DNA of 64,000 nucleotides from JAKFWF01 sp031429105 (GCA_031429105.1 JANOYV010000100.1:1-64000); one strand, 5' to 3'. Shown: positions 26,958 through 36,529, numbered from the stretch's first letter. The notes: generated by a model not told the origin, from the letters alone. Made by a program: numbers and translations.

Positions 26958-28277
26958 TCAGCTGAACAGCGGGTCGAGCTCGCGATAATCGGGAATTTGC
27001 GCGATTAACCGCTGCCCCCGCCGCATGATGACCCGGTCAGATTGGGAGCGCGACAGCAGTTCGCTCCAGCCACGCGCGCGCATAATGACGAGATCGGCAA
27101 GCGCCCCCGGCTTGATCGATCCAACGTCGGTCATCCTAAGAATCCGAGCTGGCGTCGCCGTGACCGAGCACGGCCAATCGCCCACCGGGTGATCCAAATG
27201 GGCGATACGAACGGCCTCCCGGAACACTTCGAGCACGTCGAGATCGCCGTAGGCATAGAACGGATCACGCGTATTGTCCGAGGCGACGGCACCGGCAATG
27301 CCACGGGCCTTCAACTCGTGGAGCAAAGTCACCCCGCGTCGACGCGGGGTTTGGCCGATGCGCCGATCTTGCAAATAAAGGTTGCATAAGGGAAGTGAGA
27401 CGACGGCGATACCTGCTTGCGCCACTAGATCCATTGTCCGCGCGGCAACGTCATCTGCTTGGATCGACAGCGAACAACAGTGCCCCACCAAGATGCGGCC
27501 TTGGAATTTGTATTTTAATGCCGTCTCAGCAATGGCGCGCAATGAGGTTGCATCTGGGTCGAGGCTCTCATCGACATGAAAATCGAGATCCCAACTGCGC
27601 TCGGAGGCGATCCGAAATAGCCGATCGAGCCCATCACGCAGTGCTGGTGTCATGTACGTCACCGCACCGAGCGTGTGCCCGTATGAGGCCACTGCGGCGA
27701 CGACGTCGGTCATATGCTGATGGTCAAGTGCGAGATCAATCGGGAACAGCGGCGAGGCATCGAGCGCAATCCGGTCAGCCCAGCGCGCTTTCATCTCAGC
27801 ATAGACCGGCCACGTGATGTTGGTTTGATCGAAGCGACTATCGAGATGCGTGCGGATCGCCACCGTGCCGTGCGCATAAGCACACTGCAATGCAAACTCC
27901 ATGCGTGCCTTGATGTCGGCTGCCGACCAGTTCGCTGCTCGATCGGCCATCACGGTTGATAGTGCGCCTTGGAATGTACCGTCAGGATTTACTGCACGCG
28001 GCCAGATGTGACCCTTGTCGAGATGCGTGTGGCAATCGACGAAGCCCGGCCAAACCATGCCACGATCAAGGTCGATTGACGGTCCGACGGCAGTGACAAC
28101 GCCTGTTGGCCGGATCGCGGCGATGCGCCCATCGATGATTTCGATGTCAACCACCGCTAACCCGTCTGCGTCGCTGGCAAGGTTTGCCCCCTCAACCAGA
28201 CACACTGGTACCGTGGCGCGAAGCAACGTGACCCCGCCTGCTTCAATGCGATCAAATGCTGTTGTCCACGGTGCCAC
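26958..28277 (-). CDS. Cytosine-deaminase-like amidohydrolase
   Basis: 439 residues. It is a metal-dependent TIM-barrel hydrolase of the CodA/COG0402 type: GFVDCHTHLDKGH gives the first two metal histidines, FHVDESLDP the third region with the catalytic Glu, VGHCCSLS the fourth histidine, and AVASDNTRDPFYAYGDLDVL the metal aspartate and the loop typical of cytosine deaminases. Enzymes of this group deaminate or hydrolyse N-heterocycles (cytosine, isocytosine, creatinine, hydantoin-like rings). It is the last gene of an NMT1-type ABC importer operon, three bases after the permease, so its substrate is probably what the importer brings in. Confidence 0.9.
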   Translation of the reverse strand: MAPWTTAFDRIEAGGVTLLRATVPVCLVEGANLASDADGLAVVDIEIIDGRIAAIRPTGVVTAVGPSIDLDRGMVWPGFVDCHTHLDKGHIWPRAVNPDGTFQGALSTVMADRAANWSAADIKARMEFALQCAYAHGTVAIRTHLDSRFDQTNITWPVYAEMKARWADRIALDASPLFPIDLALDHQHMTDVVAAVASYGHTLGAVTYMTPALRDGLDRLFRIASERSWDLDFHVDESLDPDATSLRAIAETALKYKFQGRILVGHCCSLSIQADDVAARTMDLVAQAGIAVVSLPLCNLYLQDRRIGQTPRRRGVTLLHELKARGIAGAVASDNTRDPFYAYGDLDVLEVFREAVRIAHLDHPVGDWPCSVTATPARILRMTDVGSIKPGALADLVIMRARGWSELLSRSQSDRVIMRRGQRLIAQIPDYRELDPLFS

Positions 28278-28280
28278 GAC

Positions 28281-29168
28281 CTATACCTCGCGTTTGATCG
28301 CACTTTCGTGCCAGCGATGCAGCAAGCGATGCGAGATCCAGCTGGTCACAAGAAAAATCGCAATGCCGGTACTTGAAATCAAAAACAAGGCGGCAAACAT
28401 CCGCGGGATTTTAAGATTGTAGCTCGACTCCAAAATCCGATAGGCAAGTCCCGATGCGTTGCCGCCGGTGCCGGCCACAAACTCGGCAACGACCGCACCA
28501 ATGAGGGCCAACCCGCCTGAGATTTTTAGTCCACCGAGGAAGTACGGCAGTGCTGCCGGCAAGCGCAAGTAGCGCAATGTCTGCCACCGTGATGCACCGT
28601 ACAGCCGGAACAGGTCCACCAAGTTGTGATCGGCTGAGTTCAGTCCCAGGATGGTATTCGACAGGATCGGAAAAAACGCGACGATCCAGGCGCACACAAG
28701 GAGCGATAGATTGATGTCGCCAATCCAGATGATGATCAGCGGCGCGATGGCAACGATTGGCGTCACCTGCAGCACGACAGCATAGGGAAACAGCGATTTC
28801 TCGAGCCACTTCGACTGGGTGAACAAAATTGCCAATGCAACGCCAACGGTTACCGCCGCCAACAGCGCCGCAAACGTAATCCGCAGCGTGATCCAGAGCG
28901 AGGTCGACAGCGTTGACCAGTCGGCGATCAGGGTCTGCCCGATCAACAAGGGGCCTGGCAATATGTAATGGGGGATCCCACGCACGCGCACGAGGACTTC
29001 CCACCCGACGAGCGCCAATATGCCAACGACGATGGGCGAAATGATCCCGGGCCATGAACTCGATGTGATGCCGAGGATGCGCCGTTCGCTGGCAAATACC
29101 GGCCGCGCGTCGGCATCGGTACCATCGTGGGTATTAGGTGTGTGGCCGTGATCCGTCGCAAGCGTCAT
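28281..29168 (-). CDS. ABC transporter permease (ThiX/SsuC-like, BPD_transp_1)
   Basis: 295 residues, six hydrophobic helices. The central EAA loop region (LFRLYGASRWQTLRYLRLPA) contacts the ATPase. It belongs to the taurine/nitrate/pyrimidine-type importer class with NMT1 binding proteins. Its ATG overlaps the ATPase gene's end by four bases, and the amidohydrolase gene starts three bases after it, so all are one transcript. Confidence 0.92.
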   Translation of the reverse strand: MTLATDHGHTPNTHDGTDADARPVFASERRILGITSSSWPGIISPIVVGILALVGWEVLVRVRGIPHYILPGPLLIGQTLIADWSTLSTSLWITLRITFAALLAAVTVGVALAILFTQSKWLEKSLFPYAVVLQVTPIVAIAPLIIIWIGDINLSLLVCAWIVAFFPILSNTILGLNSADHNLVDLFRLYGASRWQTLRYLRLPAALPYFLGGLKISGGLALIGAVVAEFVAGTGGNASGLAYRILESSYNLKIPRMFAALFLISSTGIAIFLVTSWISHRLLHRWHESAIKREV

Positions 29169-29956
29169 GCGGTGATCGCCTTCTTCAAGGTTTCCGACGC
29201 GACCCGGCAGAGCTGGGCGTACTCAGCCGACGTTCGAAACAGGTCGTCACGCGGATAGGGCGAGGCGACGGCCAGATCGGCCATGATGCGGCCGGGGCGG
29301 GCTGCCATGACGGCAATGCGCTGTGACAAGTAAACGCTTTCAAACACAGAATGCGTCACGAACACGGCGGTAAATTTTCGCTCCCACCACAGCGCCAACA
29401 GATCGTCATTGAGCTTGTGGCGGGTGATCTCGTCGAGCGCTGCGAACGGTTCGTCCATTAGCAGAATACGCGGCTTGGTGACGAGGGCACGCGCAATTGA
29501 AACCCGCATGCGCATGCCGCCCGACAGTTCACGCGGGTACGAACCTTCGAACCCCGCCAGTCCAACTAGACGCAGCATTTCGACCGATGCTGCCTCCGCC
29601 TCGCGGCGAGCGATGCCTTTGAGCTTTAACGGCATCATCACATTGCCAAGTGCCGTCGCCCACGGCATGAGCGTTGCTTCCTGGAAGACAAACCCCAGAT
29701 CAGGCTTGGCCGCGTCGCTCCAGGCGATTTCACCAGCACTTGGTAGGCTAAGTCCCGCAATCATGCGCAGAAGCGTAGATTTGCCACAGCCTGACGGCCC
29801 GAGCAGGCTGATGAACTCGCCTTCGTGCAGGACGAGATCAACATCGCGAACGGCAAGCGTACCGTTGCCGAACTGCTTCGACACACGCCGCACGGTCAGC
29901 AGCGACCGCCGAAGCGGCGCCGCAACACTGGTCACAAGGTTAGGCTCGGCCAACAC
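29165..29956 (-). CDS. ABC transporter ATP-binding protein (ThiZ/SsuB-like)
   Basis: 263 residues. Walker A is LLGPSGCGKSTLLRMIAGL, the signature is ELSGGMRMRVSIARAL, and Walker B with switch is RILLMDEPFAALDEITR, followed by VFVTHSVFESVYLS (H-loop). It powers the same importer as the neighbouring permease and binding protein. The start is two bases after the binding-protein stop and the end overlaps the permease start by four bases. Confidence 0.94.
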   Translation of the reverse strand: MLAEPNLVTSVAAPLRRSLLTVRRVSKQFGNGTLAVRDVDLVLHEGEFISLLGPSGCGKSTLLRMIAGLSLPSAGEIAWSDAAKPDLGFVFQEATLMPWATALGNVMMPLKLKGIARREAEAASVEMLRLVGLAGFEGSYPRELSGGMRMRVSIARALVTKPRILLMDEPFAALDEITRHKLNDDLLALWWERKFTAVFVTHSVFESVYLSQRIAVMAARPGRIMADLAVASPYPRDDLFRTSAEYAQLCRVASETLKKAITA

Positions 29957-29958
29957 GC

Positions 29959-30978
29959 TCAGAGCCCAACGCCCTTGTTGATGAATTCAAGGCTATAGGC
30001 CTTTTTGATATCGACGCCCGCTGGGAAAACGCCGGTTGCCGTCATGGTTTCGTAGAATGACTTCCAACGTGCATCCGTCATGGCGCCGATGCCGAGCTTC
30101 AAGCTGTCGCCGGAATGCACGATGCCCCGTTCGGTCATGACTTTCAGCGCGAAGGCGAGCTTCGCGTCATCCATGTCTGGGTTGTCTTTTTTGATCAACG
30201 CGTTCGCCGCTTGGATGCCCTCGCCGCCCTTGATGTATTGCGCCCAACCTTCGATTGACGCACTGACAAAGCGCTGCACCACGTCCTTCTTTTCAGCGAC
30301 CATCTTGGTGCCGATATTGATCGTGGTGTTGTAGTTCTCGAAGCCAGCGTCGGCGATCAGGTGCACCACTGGCGTTACCCCACCCTGCTGGATCGCAAAC
30401 GGCTCCGACGACACGAAGCCTTGCTGTGAGATCGTCTTGTCGGCGAGGAACGGGGCCATGTTGAAGGTGTAGGGGCGAGCCTGCTCGTCGGTGTAGCCGA
30501 ACTTGGCTTTCAGGAACGGCCAATAGCTGTTGCGCCCGCCGGCCCCCACCAGAATAGGCTTGCCCTTCAACGCTTCGAAGCTGTCGTGACCGACGCCTGG
30601 ATGCGAAATGATGACCTGCGGATCCTTTTGGAACAGCGAGCAGATGCACATGAAGGGCAAGTTTTCACGGGCGTAATTGATCGCCTCGAACGAGTTCGAC
30701 ATCACCATGTCGACGCGGCCACCAAGCAGCAACTGTGCCGGATTCTGTTGAGGTCCGCCCATGCGAATTTCGGCGTCGATGCCATATTTCTTGTAGATGC
30801 CGTTGGCGACGGCCAGGTAAAAGCCGCCGTGTTCGGCCTGGGCCCGCCAGTTGGTCTGATAGCTGACTTTGTCCAGCCCTTGGGCCGTCGCGTGCCGGGT
30901 CAACCCAGGCAATGCCAGCGCAGCTGCACCGCCTGCAAGAATGTTCCGGCGCGAATAAGTAGAGAACGAACGTTGCAT
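29959..30978 (-). CDS. ABC transporter substrate-binding protein, NMT1/THI5-like, Tat-exported
   Basis: 339 residues from the ATG at 30978 (AGGAG seven bases upstream). The signal STYSRRNILAGGAAALALPG contains a twin-arginine motif. The mature part has the NMT1/THI5 fold hallmarks: VSYQTNWRAQAEHGGFYLA, NGIYKKYGIDAEIRMGG and KGKPILVGAGGRNSYW. Relatives bind pyrimidines (thiamin precursors), nitriles, taurine or aromatic sulfonates. No TPP riboswitch is visible upstream, so a thiamin role is not favoured. It heads the operon: binding protein, ATPase, permease, amidohydrolase. Confidence 0.92.
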   Translation of the reverse strand: MQRSFSTYSRRNILAGGAAALALPGLTRHATAQGLDKVSYQTNWRAQAEHGGFYLAVANGIYKKYGIDAEIRMGGPQQNPAQLLLGGRVDMVMSNSFEAINYARENLPFMCICSLFQKDPQVIISHPGVGHDSFEALKGKPILVGAGGRNSYWPFLKAKFGYTDEQARPYTFNMAPFLADKTISQQGFVSSEPFAIQQGGVTPVVHLIADAGFENYNTTINIGTKMVAEKKDVVQRFVSASIEGWAQYIKGGEGIQAANALIKKDNPDMDDAKLAFALKVMTERGIVHSGDSLKLGIGAMTDARWKSFYETMTATGVFPAGVDIKKAYSLEFINKGVGL

Positions 30979-31155
30979 GGGTTTGGCTCCTGAATTGTGC
31001 CGCCCGGTTGCCCATCTCCCGGTCGAGGCCTGCAGATAGTCGGTTTGTTTAGACGGTCCAAGCGGTGTCCGCAAAGTCCACGCAGCTTAATGTTGTGACT
31101 TAAATAGCGTTTGGCTAAGCACTTTAAGCGGCAATGCGGCAATTGGCTTGGCTCA

Positions 31156-31219
31156 TATAATGGCAGCCGACGCCTCAGATTTGCGCATCCGATCGCGCTG
31201 GCTGCTATGGCGGATGCGC
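31156..31219 (+). promoter_or_regulatory. Possible promoter -10 and leader hairpin upstream of the FAD oxidase gene
   Basis: TATAAT stands at 31156-31161 without a clear -35 match. Downstream, a perfect 9-base inverted repeat (GCGCATCCG at 31183-31191 and CGGATGCGC at 31211-31219) could form a hairpin in the leader or be an operator. It lies in the shared region between two divergent operons of likely related function. Confidence 0.35.
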
Positions 31220-31279
31220 TGATCGGGCGCTAAACAATCGGCACCAGAACCACCCGGCCATCCTTTAGGAGACCACCTG

Positions 31280-32662
31280 ATGAGCACCGTGCAACCCGCC
31301 GCATTGGCCGCAGGCCGCTCCGCTTACAATATCACTGGCCTGCTGGCAGACCTGGGCGATGTGCCGGTGATCCAGGATGTAACCACGGTCCGACGCCGCT
31401 CGCGCGACTATTTTTGGTACAGCCCGATCCTCAACGCCCAGCTGCACGGATTTTCAGCCGACCTCGTCGCCATGCCGCGCAACGAAGCCGATGTCATCCG
31501 TGTCGCCAGCGCCTGCGCGCGCCATCGCATTCCGTTGACGCCGCGGGGAGCTGCAACCGGCAACTACGGCCAAGCCGTGCCGCTGAAAGGCGGCGTGCTG
31601 CTCGACTTGTCAAACATGACGCGCCTGCTTTGGCATAAGCCCGGCTCGTTCCGTGCAGAGGCTGGCGCCAAAATGATCGACATCGAGACCGAGCTGCGCC
31701 CACACGGGTGGGAGCTGCGCATGCACCCCTCGACCAAGCGGATGGCGACAATTGGCGGCTTCGTTGCGGGCGGCTCGGGCGGGATCGGCTCGATCAACTA
31801 CGGTGGCCTACGCGAGCCCGGCAACATTCTGGCAGCCCGCGTGATCACACTCGAAGAAATGCCGCGCGTAATCGAACTACGCGGCGATGCGTCGCAAAAG
31901 GTCAACCGTGCTTACGGCACCACCGGCATCATCACCGAAATTGAAATGCCGCTAGCGCCAGCCTGGCCATGGATGGACGTTATCGTCGCCTTCAAGGATT
32001 TTCAGGAAGCGGCAACGGTTGGCTACGAATTGGCGCTTGCCGATGGCATCGTGAAAAAGCTGATCACGCCGATGATGTGGCCCTTGCCGTCCTATTTCGC
32101 TGGCATCAAGGCGCAATGCCCCGAAGGGCAGCACGTGCTCGTGTGCATGATCGCGGAAGGCGCGATGGAAAGCTTCAAGATGATGTTGGCCGGTCGCGGC
32201 ACGATTACGCTCGAACAGCCAACCGACGAGACCCCCGCGAAAACTCCGCTCTACGAGTACACCTGGAACCACACGACTTTGCAGGTGCTGAAAGTGGACC
32301 GCAGCGTTACCTATCTGCAGTGCCTATTTCCACATGATCGGGTGCTTGATGCCGTCAAACAAATGACCGAGCTGTTCCCCGATGAAGTCTTGCCGCACCT
32401 GGAATTCATCCGCTTCGGCGGCAAGGTGACCTGCAGCGCGCTGCCAGTGGTGCGCTTCACGACCGCTGATCGCTTGAACGAGATCATCGCCCTGCATGAA
32501 GCCCACGGCGTGATGATCGCCAACCCGCACGTCTATACGCTCGAGGATGGCAGTCGGCATAAGCGCGCCGACGCCGATCAAGCCGGCTTCAAGCGCGAGG
32601 TTGATCCCTACGGCCTGCTTAACCCCGGCAAGATGCGCTCTTACGTGCCAGCCAGAACCTGA
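31280..32662 (+). CDS. FAD-binding oxidase (GlcD-type, PCMH domain)
   Basis: 460 residues. The N-terminal PCMH FAD domain is visible in VAMPRNEADVIRVASACARH, PLTPRGAATGNYGQAVPLKG (the pyrophosphate loop), and MATIGGFVAGGSGGIGSINYGGL. The C-terminal substrate domain ends YGLLNPGKMRSY, the usual closing motif of the family. Such enzymes oxidise 2-hydroxy acids or related alcohols. AGGAG precedes the start by seven bases. It forms an operon with the NAD(P)H oxidoreductase 16 bases downstream and is divergent from the NMT1-type importer, suggesting a shared catabolic route. Confidence 0.9.
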   Translation: MSTVQPAALAAGRSAYNITGLLADLGDVPVIQDVTTVRRRSRDYFWYSPILNAQLHGFSADLVAMPRNEADVIRVASACARHRIPLTPRGAATGNYGQAVPLKGGVLLDLSNMTRLLWHKPGSFRAEAGAKMIDIETELRPHGWELRMHPSTKRMATIGGFVAGGSGGIGSINYGGLREPGNILAARVITLEEMPRVIELRGDASQKVNRAYGTTGIITEIEMPLAPAWPWMDVIVAFKDFQEAATVGYELALADGIVKKLITPMMWPLPSYFAGIKAQCPEGQHVLVCMIAEGAMESFKMMLAGRGTITLEQPTDETPAKTPLYEYTWNHTTLQVLKVDRSVTYLQCLFPHDRVLDAVKQMTELFPDEVLPHLEFIRFGGKVTCSALPVVRFTTADRLNEIIALHEAHGVMIANPHVYTLEDGSRHKRADADQAGFKREVDPYGLLNPGKMRSYVPART

Positions 32663-32678
32663 CGAGCCACGACAAACA

Positions 32679-33263
32679 ATGCGCGTCCTTTACATCTACT
32701 GCCACCCGCTGGCTGACAGCTTCCACGCAGGCATCCTTAAGGAATCGCTTGCTGGATTGAAACGCGCAGGCCACGAGGTTGACCTGCTCGATCTCTACGC
32801 AGAAGGGTTCGATCCGGTGCTCAGCGCCGAGGGGCGACGCAATTATCATGACACAACGCTTAACAGGGCAGGTCTTGAAGACTACGTCGCACGGCTGCAA
32901 TCGTGCGAAGCGCTCGTCTTGCAGTTTCCAACCTGGTGCTTTGGCATGCCAGCGATGCTCAAAGGCTATTTTGATCGCCTCTTGATGCCAGGTGTTTCGA
33001 TCGATCTAACCGACGCGAAAAACGTCAAGCCCATGCTTGGCAACATTCGGAAGATTGCTGGTATTTCAACCTACGGTCGACAGCGTTGGGTGGCCCTTTA
33101 CATGGGCGATCCGTCACGCGTGATGGTCATGAAGTACATGCGACGGCTCACGGCTGGAAATGCCCGGGCTGAATATCACGCGCTTTATCACATGAACATT
33201 GCAACCGACGCCCAGCGCCACGGCTTCATCGCGAAGGTAGGCGTGGCCATGGCGAGGTTTTGA
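32679..33263 (+). CDS. NAD(P)H-dependent oxidoreductase, flavodoxin-2 fold
   Basis: 194 residues. MRVLYIYCHPLADSFHAGIL matches the N-terminus of NQO/MdaB/KefF-like flavoproteins, and QFPTWCFGMPAMLKGYFDRL is the FMN/FAD-binding W-x-x-P-A-x-L-K-G segment. These enzymes pass two electrons from NAD(P)H to quinones or other acceptors. The gene starts 16 bases after the FAD oxidase stop, with no strong ribosome site, suggesting coupling. Its product may supply reducing equivalents in the same pathway. Confidence 0.88.
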   Translation: MRVLYIYCHPLADSFHAGILKESLAGLKRAGHEVDLLDLYAEGFDPVLSAEGRRNYHDTTLNRAGLEDYVARLQSCEALVLQFPTWCFGMPAMLKGYFDRLLMPGVSIDLTDAKNVKPMLGNIRKIAGISTYGRQRWVALYMGDPSRVMVMKYMRRLTAGNARAEYHALYHMNIATDAQRHGFIAKVGVAMARF

Positions 33264-33269
33264 CGTTGC

Positions 33270-34769
33270 CTACTGTAACCCGGTCTTCACGGCACGCTTG
33301 TTGACGCCATTGGACTTGAGCAAATCCTGTGATGACTCAAACAGCTGATCGACATCGACCGCGCCGCCCTTGAACTCCTGCGCCCACATGAGGCGTGCCA
33401 CCTGCTGCGTTGGACGTAGCTTCATCGGCGGCATGGACCCTGCCTGATCAAGCATCTCGAGTGTCTTGGATACGTCGGGGTGGATCATATGCGACAGTGC
33501 GGGATCATCGGGCGACGCTGAAAGCGTCATGTAAGGCGTGACCGGGAACGGCCGGTAAGACAGCTCGTCGGGGTGCTCTTCGTCATAGGCGGGCGCTTGT
33601 ACCCAACCGGTGCCCCAACCGGCGCGGTTGCCATCGGTCAGACTGTTCGTTGGATCAGGTGCCAGTGCGGCTAACCGAGGCGATGCTTCGGCAGCAGGAA
33701 CAGACGCCTTGGGCGACGCGCCAGTCAAACTGGGGAGCTTCGCTGACGTACTTGGTCGAACCGCTGGTGCGGGACCTGCGATGAGTTGCGGCTCAAAGCT
33801 GGCGAGCGCCACCAATTGCATCAGCTTCGCGCGCTCATCGTTGGTCGGGCGGGTCGATAACTGCGATGGGCGATCAACCACGCGTGGTTCGACCGCCAAC
33901 TTCGGCGCGGACTGTGGTGCTGCCTTTGGCTCAGGCGCAAGGCTCGCAACAACTTGCGGCGTCGGCGCTGGTGTCGGCTTCGCGGCAACGGTCGGCATGA
34001 TCGGCTGAGCGGCTGGAATAGCAACGGCCTTTGGCGTCAAAGCCGCAACCTGGATACCCGATCCAGCGGGGCGATTGCGGTAGTCGTGGAATTCAGCGAC
34101 CTGTACCGCGAGCTCACGATGACGCGCCTGCGCGACTTGCACATCTTCCTTCGAAATTGGCCCGCCGTCCGCCGGCTGATGCTGTGACTTACCGTTCGGG
34201 AACAGGAGCGCCAATTCGTAACGCGGCAGGCGCGGCCAATGGCGAACGCGGTCCGTGTCGAGATGCACGAAGGGGATCGCCGACGTTGGATAATAGCCAA
34301 CGCCGCCACGCTCACGCACGAGGCTTGAATACCGCAAGCGTTTCAAAGGCACGTCGGGAAAATGCACATCAGCTGCTTTGCCAAGAATGTGGCGGCTCTC
34401 ACTCGCCTGCCCGCCCACCGTCTTACGCAACATGTCGTTGGTACCACGCGAGCGAAATCCAGAAATAATGTGGATCGGCTCTTTCGAACCGAGTTCGGTG
34501 TGCACTTCCCACAACAGATCAATCAGCGCCGGGTCCATCTTCGTCGGCTCGTTCTGGCGCCAGTCGCGTAAGGCCCAATTGACCTTCTCCATTGCGTCCG
34601 GGATGTAGCGGCCATCCTGCTTGTACAGGACTGTGACGGTTTCCTTGGTATGGATGTTGTAAAGCGAAATCGTGCGGGTGCGATCAGAATTTGCGATCAG
34701 GGCTCCAGCGCCCAGGACTGCGAACAACGCAGCCGCCAAGACGCCGGCCGCGAGCCGTCGTTTGCGCAT
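33270..34769 (-). CDS. DUF882/YcbK-type M15-like peptidase with long C-terminal extension
   Basis: 499 residues from the ATG at 34769; the frame stays open back to a GTG at 34922, so a longer N-terminus is possible. Near the start is one hydrophobic helix (RLAAGVLAAALFAVLGAGAL), then the YcbK domain with IISGFRSRGTNDML, SRHILGKAADVHFPDV (HxxxxxxD zinc ligands) and PFVHLDTDRVRHW (the last ligand). This is an M15-like metallopeptidase fold for cell-wall peptides. After about residue 230 comes an Ala/Pro-rich linker and a less conserved tail. It is convergent to the NAD(P)H oxidoreductase. Confidence 0.85.
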   Translation of the reverse strand: MRKRRLAAGVLAAALFAVLGAGALIANSDRTRTISLYNIHTKETVTVLYKQDGRYIPDAMEKVNWALRDWRQNEPTKMDPALIDLLWEVHTELGSKEPIHIISGFRSRGTNDMLRKTVGGQASESRHILGKAADVHFPDVPLKRLRYSSLVRERGGVGYYPTSAIPFVHLDTDRVRHWPRLPRYELALLFPNGKSQHQPADGGPISKEDVQVAQARHRELAVQVAEFHDYRNRPAGSGIQVAALTPKAVAIPAAQPIMPTVAAKPTPAPTPQVVASLAPEPKAAPQSAPKLAVEPRVVDRPSQLSTRPTNDERAKLMQLVALASFEPQLIAGPAPAVRPSTSAKLPSLTGASPKASVPAAEASPRLAALAPDPTNSLTDGNRAGWGTGWVQAPAYDEEHPDELSYRPFPVTPYMTLSASPDDPALSHMIHPDVSKTLEMLDQAGSMPPMKLRPTQQVARLMWAQEFKGGAVDVDQLFESSQDLLKSNGVNKRAVKTGLQ

Positions 34770-34996
34770 GAGCAAAGCTAAAACCCCTTCAAGTCGACGC
34801 CGTATCCAAAGTGCAGATACGAAAACCCGTAAAATGCCCCGTAAGCGGCCAAACCATTCGGTCCAGCCAATGTGCAGGAGCGATATGGTTAACCGCCCTG
34901 CATTAAGGTTTGGTAACCCCACATCGTGGACGCACTAGGGCGGCCCCTGGGCAAAACAAGGGCATGCGGGGCACCATCGCTCAACGAGGTAAACGG

Positions 34997-35614
34997 CTAT
35001 TCGAGGACAATCAGGTGATTTGGCAACCGCGGCGGGTCGGCGGAACCAGGGGGAAAGTGCTGTGCGAGCTTGGCGCCGATGGCGTTGATGGCATCAACGA
35101 ACCCATCGGCGGATCGGCCATCGCCAATGGCTTTCGTCAGCTGGTCGACGATGCCCTGCCATTCGGCCGATGTAACCTTCTTGTGGATTCCAGCGTCGGC
35201 TAATATTTCGGCATAACGCTCGCCTACGGAAACAAACAAGAGAACGCCAGTGCGTCCTTCGGTGGTGTGCAGATTTTGCACCAAAAACTGCTCGACCGCT
35301 CGTCGATGCGCCCGCAGCCGCTTGATTGACCCCGGCACGAGCGCGAACCGGATCGGCCGATACATCATTGTGGCGAGCAGCACGGCGAATACGAATAATT
35401 GGAGCAACCACACCGTTTGCATGGTCATCCAAGTGAAATGAATGAGCGGCCACGGCACCAGCAGCGCGATCAGCGCTGCCCACATGAACGGCACATGGAG
35501 ATACGCTGAACTGTCGGCAGCCACGACGGCCACGATCTCGCCGGATGTCTTTTGTTCGACGGTAGCAATCGCGGCTGCGATCCGCTTTTGACTGTCAGAA
35601 TTGATCAGCGCCAT
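34997..35614 (-). CDS. TPM domain protein with two membrane helices
   Basis: 205 residues from the ATG at 35614 (AGGGG nine bases upstream). It has an N-terminal part (AIATVEQKTSGEIVAVVAAD), two hydrophobic helices (about 45-90), and a conserved C-terminal region (TTEGRTGVLLFVSVGERYAE, GHxx-like loop) of the TPM/COG3762 family. TPM_phosphatase-type proteins have an uncertain biochemical role; plant relatives act in photosystem repair. It starts 11 bases after a second, longer TPM gene and belongs to the LemA-TPM-TPM operon. Confidence 0.88.
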   Translation of the reverse strand: MALINSDSQKRIAAAIATVEQKTSGEIVAVVAADSSAYLHVPFMWAALIALLVPWPLIHFTWMTMQTVWLLQLFVFAVLLATMMYRPIRFALVPGSIKRLRAHRRAVEQFLVQNLHTTEGRTGVLLFVSVGERYAEILADAGIHKKVTSAEWQGIVDQLTKAIGDGRSADGFVDAINAIGAKLAQHFPPGSADPPRLPNHLIVLE

Positions 35615-35625
35615 TCGCAATACCC

Positions 35626-36495
35626 CTACCAGCTGCCCGACGATCCGCCGCCGCCAAAATCGCCACCACCGCCAGAAAATCCACCGCCGCCACCGCCATC
35701 AGACGATCCGCTGCTCCAGCCGCCGGAGCTGCCCCATCCTCCGGGAACTACGATAACGCCGCCATCGCCGCGCCTACGTCGCGCCTGGGCGCTCGGCGAC
35801 AATTGCTTCGCCTGCTGGGTCTGCACCCACATGACGAAGAAAAATACCGCGACCCAGAACAGAAAAAATCCGAGCGGGCCAATTTCAATATCGTTGCTGG
35901 TGTCGCGTTTGCGGACGCTTTTGGCACGCTGTTTGACCTCCTCGGCGTCCCCCAACAAGGTCGCGGTGATGTCGCGCACGCCAGCCTTTATGCCGCCAGG
36001 AAAGTCGCCGCGACGAAATCCCGGCAAAATCGCATTGTCGATGATCAGTTTTGTCGTCGTGTCGGTGAGGATCGGCTCAAGCCCGCGGCCAACCTCGATC
36101 CGCACCTTGCGGTCATTCGGTGCAACAATCAGCAACGCGCCGTTGTTGGTGCCGGCTTGGCCGATTTTCCAGAACCGGCCCAACTGATAGCCGTAGTCCT
36201 CGATTGGATAGCCTTGTAGCGACTTGACGGTGACGACGACGAGTTGATCTGTCGCCTTCACATCAAGGGCTTTGAGGGTCGTCTCGATCTCTGCCCGGTC
36301 ATAGGCCGAGAGGATGTTGGCGTCATCAACGATACGACCGGTCAGCGCTGGAAATGTCGGTGACGCGGCAAGACCGGGCTGCACAAAGCTCAACAGGATC
36401 AGGATAGCCGCCACGACAATTCGAACGCTGGCAGCGGACAAGCCGCAGCCTACGTCGATGGCAGTCCAGGCGGCGTGTTCGCGCACCTGACGCAT
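35626..36495 (-). CDS. TPM domain protein with signal peptide and glycine/serine-rich tail
   Basis: 289 residues. A secretory signal (core VVAAILILLSFVQPGLAAS) is followed by a TPM domain (about 50-175: GRIVDDANILSAYDRAEIE, DQLVVVTVKSLQGYPIEDYG, NNGALLIVAPNDRKVRIEVG). After a membrane helix (FFLFWVAVFFFVMWVQT) comes a low-complexity Gly/Ser/Trp tail that ends in GSSGSW. This is the YgcG-like layout. The gene lies between lemA and the shorter TPM gene, a widely conserved trio thought to act at the cell envelope. Confidence 0.92.
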   Translation of the reverse strand: MRQVREHAAWTAIDVGCGLSAASVRIVVAAILILLSFVQPGLAASPTFPALTGRIVDDANILSAYDRAEIETTLKALDVKATDQLVVVTVKSLQGYPIEDYGYQLGRFWKIGQAGTNNGALLIVAPNDRKVRIEVGRGLEPILTDTTTKLIIDNAILPGFRRGDFPGGIKAGVRDITATLLGDAEEVKQRAKSVRKRDTSNDIEIGPLGFFLFWVAVFFFVMWVQTQQAKQLSPSAQARRRRGDGGVIVVPGGWGSSGGWSSGSSDGGGGGGFSGGGGDFGGGGSSGSW

Positions 36496-36529
36496 GGGCG
36501 TGATCCTTGCCGGAGCCTAAGCCTAGAGA

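Noticed and set aside
30979..31279. TPP riboswitch upstream of the NMT1-type importer
   Set aside because: The conserved CUGAGA and the ACCUGA-type segments of the thi-box were not found on the minus strand.
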